Positions 19,245-27,259 of a DNA stretch of 64,000 bases are shown piece by piece. A model generated the notes under the pieces. The model made no database searches and had not been told where the DNA came from. It saw only the letters and a list, made by a program, of their open reading frames with translations. This DNA comes from Gemmatirosa kalamazoonensis. GTDB taxonomy: Bacteria > Gemmatimonadota > Gemmatimonadetes > Gemmatimonadales > Gemmatimonadaceae. Numbering within the stretch: the stretch's first letter is position 1; each line of letters begins with the position of its first letter. The stretch covers positions 2,216,220-2,280,219 of the forward strand of contig NZ_CP007128.1 in NCBI RefSeq assembly GCF_000522985.1, written 5' to 3'. A program made the translations under genes and the position numbers.

Positions 19245-20077
19245 GGCAACCCTCGCACGCCCGCGTACAGCATCTGCACCGCGAGGACGATCACGACGCC
19301 GTTGAAGAGCAGCCGCAGCGCCCGCGTGCGCGCGGCGCCGAGCAATCGCGCGCCGAGCATCGCGCCGGCGAGCACGCCGAGCATCACCGGCGCGGCGATC
19401 TCGGGGAGGATGTAGCCGCGGTGCAGGTAGACGCCGGCGCTCGCCGCCGCGGTGACGCCGATCATGAAGTTGCTCGTCGTCGTCGAGACCTTGAGCGGCA
19501 GCTTCATGTAGCGGTCCATGGCGAGCACCTTCAGCACGCCCGAACCGATGCCGAGGAGCGCGGAGAAGACGCCGGCGAGGAACATGAGCGAGAACCCGAC
19601 CGGCACCGCCTGCACGCCGTACGCGCGCGGCCCGCTCGGCGTCGGGTACCACGACTCGAGGCGCAGGCGCCGCGCCCACGGGTGCGACGGCGCGTCGGTG
19701 TCGTGGCTCGCTGGCGCCTGCAGCGAGCGCCACGTCGTGAGCAGCAGCACGACGCCGAGCAGGATGGAGAGCGCGCTCGTCGGCACGAGCGGGGCGATCG
19801 CGGCGCCGCCGAGCGCACCGATCGTCGTCCCGACCTCGAGCAGGATGCCGACGCGCACGTTCGTCCACCCCTCGCGCACGTACGCCGCCGCGGCGCCCGA
19901 CGACGTCGCGATGATCGACACGAGCGACGCGCCGATCGCGTAGCGCAGGTCGACGTGGAACAGCGTCGTGAGCATCGGCACGATGACGATGCCGCCGCCG
20001 ATCCCGGTGAGCGCGCCGAGCAGCCCCGCGGCGAGCGAGCCGACGAACACGAGCAGCGCGAACAGAGGAGCGGACAT
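19241..20077 (-). CDS. Sulfite exporter TauE/SafE (TSUP) family permease
   Basis: A 278-residue inner-membrane protein. It has two repeats of the family signature: GLLGALTGIGGGIVIVPMLT near the N-terminus and AGVFSALLGIGSGVLKVLAM in the second half. They are joined by a charged loop, with about 8 hydrophobic segments in total. TSUP proteins move small sulfur-containing or organic anions; the substrate is not evident. It is first in a two-gene unit with DUF1634 and lies downstream of treZ on the same strand. Confidence 0.9.
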   Translation of the reverse strand: MSAPLFALLVFVGSLAAGLLGALTGIGGGIVIVPMLTTLFHVDLRYAIGASLVSIIATSSGAAAAYVREGWTNVRVGILLEVGTTIGALGGAAIAPLVPTSALSILLGVVLLLTTWRSLQAPASHDTDAPSHPWARRLRLESWYPTPSGPRAYGVQAVPVGFSLMFLAGVFSALLGIGSGVLKVLAMDRYMKLPLKVSTTTSNFMIGVTAAASAGVYLHRGYILPEIAAPVMLGVLAGAMLGARLLGAARTRALRLLFNGVVIVLAVQMLYAGVRGLP

Positions 20078-20095
20078 CGAGCGGGGCGCGGGTGA

Positions 20096-20121
20096 GCGGG
20101 GAATCTACACGCGCTCCCCGC
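20096..20121 (-). terminator. Hairpin after treZ
   Basis: GCGGGG (20096-20101) and CCCCGC (20116-20121) can pair, 10 bases beyond the treZ stop on the minus strand. No U-run follows, so this is a weak terminator call. Confidence 0.3.
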
Positions 20122-20130
20122 GCCGCATCG

Positions 20131-22155
20131 CTACGCGTCGTCGTGCGCGAACAGTTCCGCCGTGAAGGGCGCGAGCCGCACCGCGTCGCCGCGCGGGCCC
20201 TCGCGAACGCACGTCGCGCCCGCGCCGCCGTACGCGACGTCGTCGGTCGACAGGATGCCGCGCCACGCGCCCCGGATCTCCGGCAGCGGCACGACGCGCG
20301 GCTCGGCTCCGAGATTGAACACCGCGCAGCACGCGTCGCCGAACGTCACGCGCACCCATCCGCGGTCCGCGTCGCCGTCGACCCGCACGCGCGCGCCGTC
20401 GGGCCGCAGCGCCGGCTCGCGCGCCCGGATCGCGAGCAGGTCGCGGTAGAGGGCCTGGAGCTGCGCGTGCGGCGCGCGCCGGCGCACGCTCCGGTCGAGC
20501 GTGGAGCGGCGGAACGTGGCCTCGTCCACCGGATCCGGCACCTCGCCGCTCCACGCGAACTCGGCGAACTCGCGGCGGCGTCCCTCGCGCACGGCGTGCA
20601 CGAGATCCGCATCGGAGTGGCTCACGAAGTACTGGAACGGCCGCGTCTCGCCGTACTCCTCGCCCATGAACAGCATCGGCACGTAGCCCGACAGCAGCAC
20701 GATCGCGGCGGCGAGCTTCTGCTGCGCGAGCCCGACGAGCGTCGCGAGCCGGTCGCCGTGCGCGCGGTTGCCGATCTGGTCGTGGTTCTGACTGCACACG
20801 ACGAACCGCTCGCGCGGGATCCCCTCCGCGCTCGCGCCGAACACGCGGTCGCGCGACGGCGCGTAGCGCCCATCGTACACGAACGGGGCGCGGAGCGCGG
20901 CGATCAGCGCCGCCACCGCTCGGCCGCGGCACTCGTCGATCGTCGTCTCCACCGTCTCCGCGTTGTCCGCGTGCGACGAACCGTAGCGGGCGAAGTCCGC
21001 GTAGTAGCCCGCCGACTCGCCGGTCAGCGCGACGTGGACGGCGTGGTGCAGATCGTCCGCCCACTGCGCGTCGAAGCCGAGGCCGTGCTCGGACGTGGGG
21101 CGCACGACGCGCGGGTCGCTGAGATCGCTCTCCGCGATGAGATGCACGCGGCGGCCTAACGATTCGGCGAGCGCGTGCACGCCGTCCGTGAGCTCCGCGA
21201 GCACGTGCCGCGCGCCGAAGTCGTAGATCCCGTGGATCGCGTCGAGTCGCAGCGCGTCGACGTGGAACTCCTCCACCCAGTAGCACGCGTTCTCGATCAC
21301 GTGGCGGCGCACGCCGTCCGCGCCGGGGCCGTCGTAGTTCACCGCGCGTCCCCACGGCGTCTGGTAGCGGTCGGTGAAGTACGGGCCGAAGCGCTCGAGG
21401 TAGTTTCCCTCGGGGCCGACGTGGTTGTAGACGACGTCGAGCACCACGGCGATGCCGTGCGCGTGCGCGGCGTCGACGAGGCGGCGCAGCGCGTCGGGGC
21501 CGCCGTACGCGCGCGACGGCGCGTACAGGTGCACGCCGTCGTAGCCCCAGTTGCGGTCGCCCGGGAACTCCGCCACCGGCATGATCTCGATCGCCGTGAC
21601 GCCCAACGCGCGCAGCTCGGCGAGGTGCGCGATCGCGGCGTCGAACGTGCCCGCGTCGGTGAACGTGCCGACGTGCAGCTCGTAGATGACGTAGTCCGCC
21701 GGCCGCGCGAGCCCCTGCCACGCCGCGTCGGTCCACCGGAACGCCGCGGGATCGACGACGCGCGACGGTCCGTGCACGCCGCGCGGCTGCCAGCGGCTCG
21801 CCGGATCGGGGAGCGCGTCGCCGCCGTCGAGCACGAGCGCGTAGTCGGCGCCGGCGCGCACGCCCGGCACGTCGATCGCGAACTCGCCGCGGTCCAGTGG
21901 CTCGAGCGGCACGTCGCGCAGCGCGTCCCCGCGCGTGTCGTAGAGCCGCAGCGCCACGTCGCGCGCGTGCGGCGCCCACACCGTGAAGCGCGTCCCGTCG
22001 GCGGTCGGCGTCGCACCGTGGGTCGGTCTGCGCCGTCCGTCGTGTCGGGCCGGGGTGGTCGTCGGAGTGGTCGCGCAGCGTGGCGCGGCGCGCTCAGGCG
22101 TGGAGGTGCTCGTCACGGGCGTGCGTCGGAGGTCGCGAATTAGTTGGGATCGCAC
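20131..22155 (-). CDS. treZ: Malto-oligosyltrehalose trehalohydrolase TreZ
   Basis: A 674-residue GH13 enzyme that releases trehalose from maltooligosyl-trehalose in the cytoplasm. An N-terminal CBM48-like domain (GTRFTVWAPHARDVALRLYD) precedes the barrel. GH13 regions are DVVYNHVGPEGNYL, the nucleophile in VDALRLDAIHGIYD, the general acid in LIAESDLSDPRV and QNHDQIGNRAHG; DQIGNRA and the 'GNYL..FGPYF' stretch are typical of TreZ. The start is uncertain: the first 13 residues could be dropped in favour of a GTG at 22116. The usual partner treY is not in the window. Confidence 0.92.
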   Translation of the reverse strand: MRSQLIRDLRRTPVTSTSTPERAAPRCATTPTTTPARHDGRRRPTHGATPTADGTRFTVWAPHARDVALRLYDTRGDALRDVPLEPLDRGEFAIDVPGVRAGADYALVLDGGDALPDPASRWQPRGVHGPSRVVDPAAFRWTDAAWQGLARPADYVIYELHVGTFTDAGTFDAAIAHLAELRALGVTAIEIMPVAEFPGDRNWGYDGVHLYAPSRAYGGPDALRRLVDAAHAHGIAVVLDVVYNHVGPEGNYLERFGPYFTDRYQTPWGRAVNYDGPGADGVRRHVIENACYWVEEFHVDALRLDAIHGIYDFGARHVLAELTDGVHALAESLGRRVHLIAESDLSDPRVVRPTSEHGLGFDAQWADDLHHAVHVALTGESAGYYADFARYGSSHADNAETVETTIDECRGRAVAALIAALRAPFVYDGRYAPSRDRVFGASAEGIPRERFVVCSQNHDQIGNRAHGDRLATLVGLAQQKLAAAIVLLSGYVPMLFMGEEYGETRPFQYFVSHSDADLVHAVREGRRREFAEFAWSGEVPDPVDEATFRRSTLDRSVRRRAPHAQLQALYRDLLAIRAREPALRPDGARVRVDGDADRGWVRVTFGDACCAVFNLGAEPRVVPLPEIRGAWRGILSTDDVAYGGAGATCVREGPRGDAVRLAPFTAELFAHDDA

Positions 22156-22222
22156 GGTATCTGCAATCGGCCGGCCATCGGTCGACGGCGGAACACCTTG
22201 TGCACCACCACCGTACGCCGCC

Positions 22223-22264
22223 GTACCGACGTCGCACCGACGTCGTACCGACGTCGTACCGATC
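22223..22264. promoter_or_regulatory. Four 11-bp direct repeats upstream of the Crp/Fnr gene
   Basis: GTACCGACGTC occurs as four consecutive 11-base units (second unit GCACCGACGTC, last unit GTACCGATC), ending 20 bases before the ATG at 22284. An 11-base period places each unit on the same DNA face, and each contains the palindrome GACGTC. A multi-site operator, perhaps autoregulatory, is plausible. Confidence 0.5.
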
Positions 22265-22283
22265 GGCGCTCTCCCACAGACTC

Positions 22284-23069
22284 ATGACTCATCGTAACAG
22301 AATCCTCGCCGCGCTTCCGCCCGAGGAGCTGGCCGTGCTGGAGCCCGTGCTCGAGCGCGTGGACCTCGTCACGCGGCGAGTGCTCTGCGATTCCGGCAAG
22401 CCGATCCCAGCCGTCTGCTTTCCCGAAGACGCCGTCATCTCGTCGCTCAGCGTGATGGCGGACGGCTCCGCCATCGAGACGGCGACGATCGGCAACGAAG
22501 GGATGACCGGGCTCGCGCTGTTCCACGGCGTCGACCAGACGCCCGAGCAGTCGTTCGTGCAGGTGCCCGGCGTGGGGCATCTCATCGCGGCCGAGGCGTT
22601 CCGCGACGTGCTGCCGCGCTGTCCGACGCTCCGCGCCCAGCTGCACCTGTTCTCCCAGGCGCTGTACTCGCTCGTCGCCCAGTCGTCGGGGTGCAACCGC
22701 AAGCACGGCGTCGACCAGCGGTGCGCGCGCTGGCTGCTGCTCGTGCACGACCGCGTGGGGCGCGATCGGATCGAGCTCACGCAGCTCTTCCTGTCGCAGA
22801 TGCTCGGCGTGCGCCGCGCGACGGTGACGGTGGCGGCGGGCGTGCTGCAGAAGGCGGGGGCGATCCGCTACAGCCGCGGCCGCATCACCGTCGTCGACCG
22901 CGCGCTGCTGGAGGCGGCGTCGTGCGAGTGCTACGCCGTCATCCGCAGCACGTTCGACCGACTGATGACCGGCCGCTCGACCCCGAGCCCGCTCGCCGCG
23001 CTGCGGCTGTCGGAAGACGGCATGACGCTCGTCGGCGACGGCGCGCCGCTGTCGCGGTCGGTGCGTTAG
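22284..23069 (+). CDS. Crp/Fnr-family transcription regulator
   Basis: A 261-residue regulator with an N-terminal cyclic-nucleotide-binding-like beta-roll (AVCFPEDAVISSLSVMADGSAIETATIGNEGMTGLALFHG, about residues 40-85), a dimerisation helix, and a C-terminal winged helix (ELTQLFLSQMLGVRRATVTVAAGVLQKAGAIRYSRGRITVVDR). The PEDAVIS...IGNEGM signature belongs to a Crp subgroup common in soil bacteria. There is no Cys cluster for an iron-sulfur centre. The ATG at 22284 matches the domain start; longer frames upstream run into the repeat array. Confidence 0.9.
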   Translation: MTHRNRILAALPPEELAVLEPVLERVDLVTRRVLCDSGKPIPAVCFPEDAVISSLSVMADGSAIETATIGNEGMTGLALFHGVDQTPEQSFVQVPGVGHLIAAEAFRDVLPRCPTLRAQLHLFSQALYSLVAQSSGCNRKHGVDQRCARWLLLVHDRVGRDRIELTQLFLSQMLGVRRATVTVAAGVLQKAGAIRYSRGRITVVDRALLEAASCECYAVIRSTFDRLMTGRSTPSPLAALRLSEDGMTLVGDGAPLSRSVR

Positions 23070-23096
23070 CCCGTCGGCCGGCGCGTTAGGCGGCCG

Positions 23097-24095
23097 TCAG
23101 GGGAGGAACGTCACGCCCCACGGCCGCCTGCCGGCGGGGACCGTGCGCACCACCTGCAGCGTCGTCGCGTCGATGAGCGAGATCGTGTCGGCGAGCCCGT
23201 TCGCCGTCGCGATCCACCGCCCGTCGCGGCTCACCGCGATCCCCCACGGCCGGCGTCCGACGGCCACGCGCCCCACGGGACGCAGCGTGCGCGCGTCGAG
23301 CACGCTCACCGCGTCGGCCGCGCCGTTCGCGACGTACACCCGGCGACCGTCGGGCGAGACCGCCACGCCGACCGGCTTGCCGGCGCCGTGCTCGAGCGGC
23401 ACGGTGCGCGCGACGGTCTTCCGCCGCACGTCGATCTCGCTCAGCGTGCCGCCGATCTCCGCGCTGACGTAGGCGCGCGCGCCGTCGACGGAGAACGCCA
23501 CGCCGCGCGGTCGTGGGTCGACGAGCACCGCGCCGGCCACCACGCGCGCACGGAGATCCACGATCGACACCGAGTTGCTCGTCTCCGCCGTGACGAGCGC
23601 CCACCGGCCGTCGGGGCTCACCGCGACGCCCTCGGGCTCGATCCCGACGACGAGCGTCGCGGCAACGCCGCCGCCGTCGAGCGCGACGACCGACGCGGCG
23701 CTCGCGTCCTCGTTCGACGCGACGAGCCATCGGTCGTCGGACGTCACCGCGAACTGCTCCGGATCGCTGCCCGCCGGCAGCCGCTCGACGATGCGCCGCG
23801 TCGCGACGTCGATCACGGCGATCGCGTCGGCGCTCGACTGCGCGTTCACCGCGTCGTCGCTGAGCGCGACGTACACGCGCTTCCCGTCGCGGCTCGCGTG
23901 GATGCCGCGCGCGCGCGCGTTCGTGGGAATCGTGGCGAGCGTCGCGCCGGTGCCCGCGTCGACGAGCCGCACCTCGTGCCCGACCTCGTCGCTCACCGCG
24001 ATCACGGGCGCGCGCGTCGCCGTCTGCGCCGGCGCGCCGCGCGCCCCGCCCGCGAGCAGCGTCGCGGCCGCGCCGAAGATCGTTAGGCGCGTCAC
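23097..24095 (-). CDS. YVTN beta-propeller protein of a PQQ-dependent catabolism system
   Basis: A 332-residue secreted protein with a GTG start at 24095 that overlaps the upstream gene's stop (GTGA). A signal-like N-terminus (LTIFGAAATLLAGGARGAPA) is followed by about seven 42-residue blades of the YVTN type (GVAVSPDGRRVYVANGAADAVSVLDARTLRPVGRV...). With the coupled substrate-binding-like gene upstream and the MoxJ-like gene in divergent orientation, this fits the beta-propeller component that accompanies PQQ-dependent alcohol dehydrogenase systems. Its biochemical role there is not established. Confidence 0.82.
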   Translation of the reverse strand: MTRLTIFGAAATLLAGGARGAPAQTATRAPVIAVSDEVGHEVRLVDAGTGATLATIPTNARARGIHASRDGKRVYVALSDDAVNAQSSADAIAVIDVATRRIVERLPAGSDPEQFAVTSDDRWLVASNEDASAASVVALDGGGVAATLVVGIEPEGVAVSPDGRWALVTAETSNSVSIVDLRARVVAGAVLVDPRPRGVAFSVDGARAYVSAEIGGTLSEIDVRRKTVARTVPLEHGAGKPVGVAVSPDGRRVYVANGAADAVSVLDARTLRPVGRVAVGRRPWGIAVSRDGRWIATANGLADTISLIDATTLQVVRTVPAGRRPWGVTFLP

Positions 24096-25165
24096 GCGCC
24101 GGCCCCGCACGCGTGCGGCTCGCGGCCGAGCGCGGCGAGCCGCGCGCGCGGGTCGCCGCCGCCGACGCGCGGCGCCGTCGCGACCACGGTGTCCGCGCCA
24201 TCGTCTCCGGCGCGCACGAGATAGAGCGGCTGCACGAGCTGTCGGTCCTCGGCGCGCACGAACAGCGGCACGCCCTTGTGCGCGTCGAAGATGAAGTCCG
24301 CGCGCGCGAGTCGCTGCGCGATCGACTCCGCGGCGCCCGCGCGCAGCGCGGCCTCGACGACGAGCTTCACCCCCGCCCACGCGGCCCACGCGCGCTCGTC
24401 CATCGGGCGATGGACCGCGCCCCGGAAGCGGTCGCCGAGCTGCGCGCCGCCGTACGGCTCGAGCGACGCGTGCCAGCCGACGGCGCGCAGCGGCCTCGCG
24501 TCGTCGGCGAGTCGCGCCTCGATCGTCGTGCCGACGTGCAGCAGCGCGTCGTGCGCCGCGCCGTCGGTGCGGGTCTGTCCCACGAGGCCGACCACCGTCG
24601 CGCCCGCGGCGCCGAGCGCGCGCGCGCCGCGCACGGCGAGCAGCATCTGCGCGTCCGACGCGTCGGCCGTCGTGACGAGCCACCGGCGCGCGCGGAGCGC
24701 CTCGGGCGCGCCGGCGCCGAGCGCATCGACGCGCATCGCGTCCGACGGCGCGACGTGCACGATCGCGCGCGCGCACCCGTCGGCGCGCCGGGTCCACGCG
24801 TCGAGCCCGCACCACGCGTCGACGTACACCGCGCCGAGCGTGCGCGCGCGCGCCGCCACCGCGCGGCAGTCCGCCGCGTCGTCGCCGCCGAACAGCACGA
24901 GCGCCGTGTCGCGCGCCGCCGTGACCGCGGCGGCGTCCGCGGCGCGCTCGAGCGCGACCGCGACACCGAACGGCTGCGCCGAGCGCGTCGCCTCGTCGAC
25001 GCCGAACGCGAGCGCGTCGGCGAGCGACGGATCGGGCGCGCCGACGAGCACGACACGCACACGCCGCGGCGCGAGGACGCGCGCGAACGGGATCGCGAGT
25101 GCGAGGCGCAGCAGTGCGCGGCGGTCGACGGGGCGATCGCCGAGGAAGGCACGGAAGTCGAGCAT
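24092..25165 (-). CDS. ABC-type substrate-binding-like protein of PQQ-dependent alcohol dehydrogenase system
   Basis: A 357-residue protein with the fold pattern of periplasmic binding proteins (VRVVLVGAPDPSLADALAFGVDEA..., then a C-terminal half ending FDAHKGVPLFVRAEDRQLVQPLYLVR). That C-terminal block is characteristic of the binding-protein family found beside PQQ-alcohol dehydrogenases. The ATG at 25165 is used; a TTG 18 bases upstream is possible. The N-terminus is only weakly signal-like (RALLRLALAIPFARVLA, resembling a Tat-like RR). No ABC permease or ATPase is adjacent. Confidence 0.75.
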   Translation of the reverse strand: MLDFRAFLGDRPVDRRALLRLALAIPFARVLAPRRVRVVLVGAPDPSLADALAFGVDEATRSAQPFGVAVALERAADAAAVTAARDTALVLFGGDDAADCRAVAARARTLGAVYVDAWCGLDAWTRRADGCARAIVHVAPSDAMRVDALGAGAPEALRARRWLVTTADASDAQMLLAVRGARALGAAGATVVGLVGQTRTDGAAHDALLHVGTTIEARLADDARPLRAVGWHASLEPYGGAQLGDRFRGAVHRPMDERAWAAWAGVKLVVEAALRAGAAESIAQRLARADFIFDAHKGVPLFVRAEDRQLVQPLYLVRAGDDGADTVVATAPRVGGGDPRARLAALGREPHACGAGA

Positions 25166-25254
25166 CACCGACGACGCGCGCAAGGATTGCGCCGGGCTCG
25201 ACGTATCGGGAACGAAAGATGCGACATCTTAGCGGCGCCAGTCCCAGGGATCCC

Positions 25255-26226
25255 ATGGTCACGCATCCGTCGCCCACTCGGCGCCGTCGCCGGCTCGTCG
25301 CCGTGCTCACGGTCGCCGCTGCACTCGTCGTCGCCGCGGTCCTCGTCGCGCGCGGCCGCGGCGCCGCCGCTGCCGCGCCGACCGCGTCCGCGGCGGACGG
25401 CGGCGCGGCCCTCTCGCCGCGCGACGCGGCGCAGGCGCCGTCCGGTCTCGCGCCCGCCGTGTGGGTCGCCGGCACCCCCGGTGCGCGCGTGCTGCGTGCG
25501 TGCGCCGACCCGAACAACCTGCCGTTCTCCGACAGCACCGGCGCGGGGTTCGAGAATCACATCGCGGAGCTGCTCGCGACCGAGCTGCACGCGCGGCTCG
25601 AGTACACCTGGTGGGCGCAGCGGCGCGGCTACGTGCGCAACACGCTCGCCGCCGGCGCCTGCGACGTGCTGCTCGGCATCCCGGCGAGCTTCGACCGCGC
25701 GCTGCGTACGCGGCCGTACTATCGCTCGACGTACGTGTTCGTCACGCAGCGCGGCGGCCCACACGTGCGGTCGTTCGACGACCCGGTGCTGAAGCGGCTG
25801 CGCATCGGCGTCAGCGTCGTCGGCGACGACTACGCGGCGACGCCGCCGGTGCACGCGCTGCTCGCGCGCGACGTGCCGCCGGACCACCTGCGCGGCTACA
25901 CGGTGTATGGCGACTACCGCGAGCCGGCGCCGCCGGCGCGCGTGGTGGACGCGGTCGCGCGCGGTGACGTGGACGTCGCGATCGCGTGGGGACCGCTCGC
26001 CGGCTACTTCGCCGCGCGCGCGCCGCGGCCGCTCGCGGTCACGCCGGTGTCGCCGCAGATCGACCTGCCGTTCCTGCCGTTCGTGTTCGACATCGCGATG
26101 GGCGTGCGGCGCGGCGACACGGCGCTGCGCGACTCGCTCGACGCGATCCTCGTGCGGCGCAAGCCGACGATCGACAGCCTGCTCGCGTCGTACCACGTGC
26201 CACGGCTCGACGTGGCGGGGCCGTGA
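25255..26226 (+). CDS. Quinoprotein-dehydrogenase-associated substrate-binding protein (MoxJ/XoxJ-like)
   Basis: A 323-residue secreted protein with an N-terminal anchor (RRLVAVLTVAAALVVAAVLVA) and a solute-binding domain (VLRACADPNNLPFSDSTGAGFENHIAELLATEL...LEYTWWAQRRGYVRNTLAAGACDVLLGIP). The CADPNNLPFS...GFEN-I-LA and YVRNTL-AG-CD blocks are diagnostic of the MoxJ/XoxJ group that assists PQQ methanol/alcohol dehydrogenases in the periplasm. It is divergent from the two genes on its left, with 89 bases between. No dehydrogenase or cytochrome cL gene is in the window. Confidence 0.88.
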   Translation: MVTHPSPTRRRRRLVAVLTVAAALVVAAVLVARGRGAAAAAPTASAADGGAALSPRDAAQAPSGLAPAVWVAGTPGARVLRACADPNNLPFSDSTGAGFENHIAELLATELHARLEYTWWAQRRGYVRNTLAAGACDVLLGIPASFDRALRTRPYYRSTYVFVTQRGGPHVRSFDDPVLKRLRIGVSVVGDDYAATPPVHALLARDVPPDHLRGYTVYGDYREPAPPARVVDAVARGDVDVAIAWGPLAGYFAARAPRPLAVTPVSPQIDLPFLPFVFDIAMGVRRGDTALRDSLDAILVRRKPTIDSLLASYHVPRLDVAGP

Positions 26227-26227
26227 C

Positions 26228-27259
26228 ATGGGCTCGGCATTCGAACCGCAGAGGACGCAGAGGAAGCCGACAGCAGTTGGTTCTCCTCTGCGTCCTCTGC
26301 GTCCTCTGCGGTCGAATCGAACGGCACGGTTCGTACTCGTCTTGCTCCTGACGGCGCCGCGCGTTGCGCTCGCCCATCCCGGTCGGCCCCCGGAGCCGCA
26401 CGATCTCGCCGGCGCATGGCTCACAGAGCCCGGCGCGGTCGTCGCCGTGCTGCTGCTCGGCCTCGCCTACGCGTGGGGCGTCGTCCGGCTGCGCCGGCGG
26501 GCGGGCCCCGACCGGGGCGTGACGCGCGGCGCCGTCGTCGCGTTCGCGCTCGGCTGGCTCGCGCTCGCCGGGGCGCTCGTGTCGCCGCTCCATCCGTTAG
26601 GCGCCGCGCTGTTCTCGGCGCACATGGCGCAGCACGAGCTGCTCATGGCCGTCGCCGCGCCGCTGCTCGTGCTCGGCCGGCCGCTCGTCGCGCTGGCGTG
26701 GGCGCTGCCGCGACGCACGCACCGCGGCGCGGCGCGGCTCGCCCGCACGGTGCGCCCGCTCCACGCGCTGGCCGAGCCGTGGACCGCGACCGCGATACAC
26801 GGGGCCGCGGTGTGGATGTGGCACGCGCCGGCGCTGTACGGGCTCGCGCTGCGCAGCGAGGCGGCGCACGCGCTGCAGCACGCGAGCTTCCTCGGCACCG
26901 CGCTGCTCTTCTGGTGGGCCGTGCTCGGCGCGCGCGGACGCGACCGGCTCGCCACGCGGCTGCTCGTGCTGTTCCTCACCGCGCTGCACACCGGCGCGCT
27001 CGGCGCGCTGCTGACGTTCGCCGACCGGCCGCTCATCGCGGCGTACCTCACCACCACCGCGCCGTGGGGGTTCACGCCGCTCGAGGATCAGGAGCTCGCG
27101 GGGCTCATCATGTGGATCCCCGGCGGCGTCGCGTACCTCGCCGCGGGGCTGTGGATCCTCTCGGGCGTGCTGCGCGCCGATGCGCCCGTCGCGACGCCGT
27201 TAGGCGCTCAGGCGTCGAGCAGCGCGCGCGCGGCGCGGGCGAGCGCGTTGCCGTCGTAG
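26228..27259 (+). CDS. CtaG-like (caa3-type) cytochrome c oxidase assembly protein
   Basis: A 343-residue membrane protein with about seven hydrophobic segments. Family blocks are SPLHPLGAALFSAHMAQHELLMAVAAPLLVLG, HGAAVWMWHAPALYGLAL, HTGALGALLTFADRPLI and LEDQELAGLIMWIPGG. It matches the caa3_CtaG family of copper-insertion factors for cytochrome oxidase. The only start codon before the signal-like segment (FVLVLLLTAPRVALA) other than a TTG at 26343 is the ATG at 26228. That makes a hairpin repeat encode residues about 5-30. The last 52 bases overlap the convergent kinase gene. Confidence 0.82.
   Translation: MGSAFEPQRTQRKPTAVGSPLRPLRPLRSNRTARFVLVLLLTAPRVALAHPGRPPEPHDLAGAWLTEPGAVVAVLLLGLAYAWGVVRLRRRAGPDRGVTRGAVVAFALGWLALAGALVSPLHPLGAALFSAHMAQHELLMAVAAPLLVLGRPLVALAWALPRRTHRGAARLARTVRPLHALAEPWTATAIHGAAVWMWHAPALYGLALRSEAAHALQHASFLGTALLFWWAVLGARGRDRLATRLLVLFLTALHTGALGALLTFADRPLIAAYLTTTAPWGFTPLEDQELAGLIMWIPGGVAYLAAGLWILSGVLRADAPVATPLGAQASSSARAARASALPS
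26240..26316. repeat. Purine-arm hairpin element (CGCAGAGG type) in the 5' end of the CtaG-like gene
   Basis: The left arm (26240-26265) is built of CGCAGAGGA units and the right arm (26281-26316) of TCCTCTGCG units, around a 15-base loop. It is the same unit family as the middle layer at 16135-16310. It lies in frame with the downstream coding region. Confidence 0.8.
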
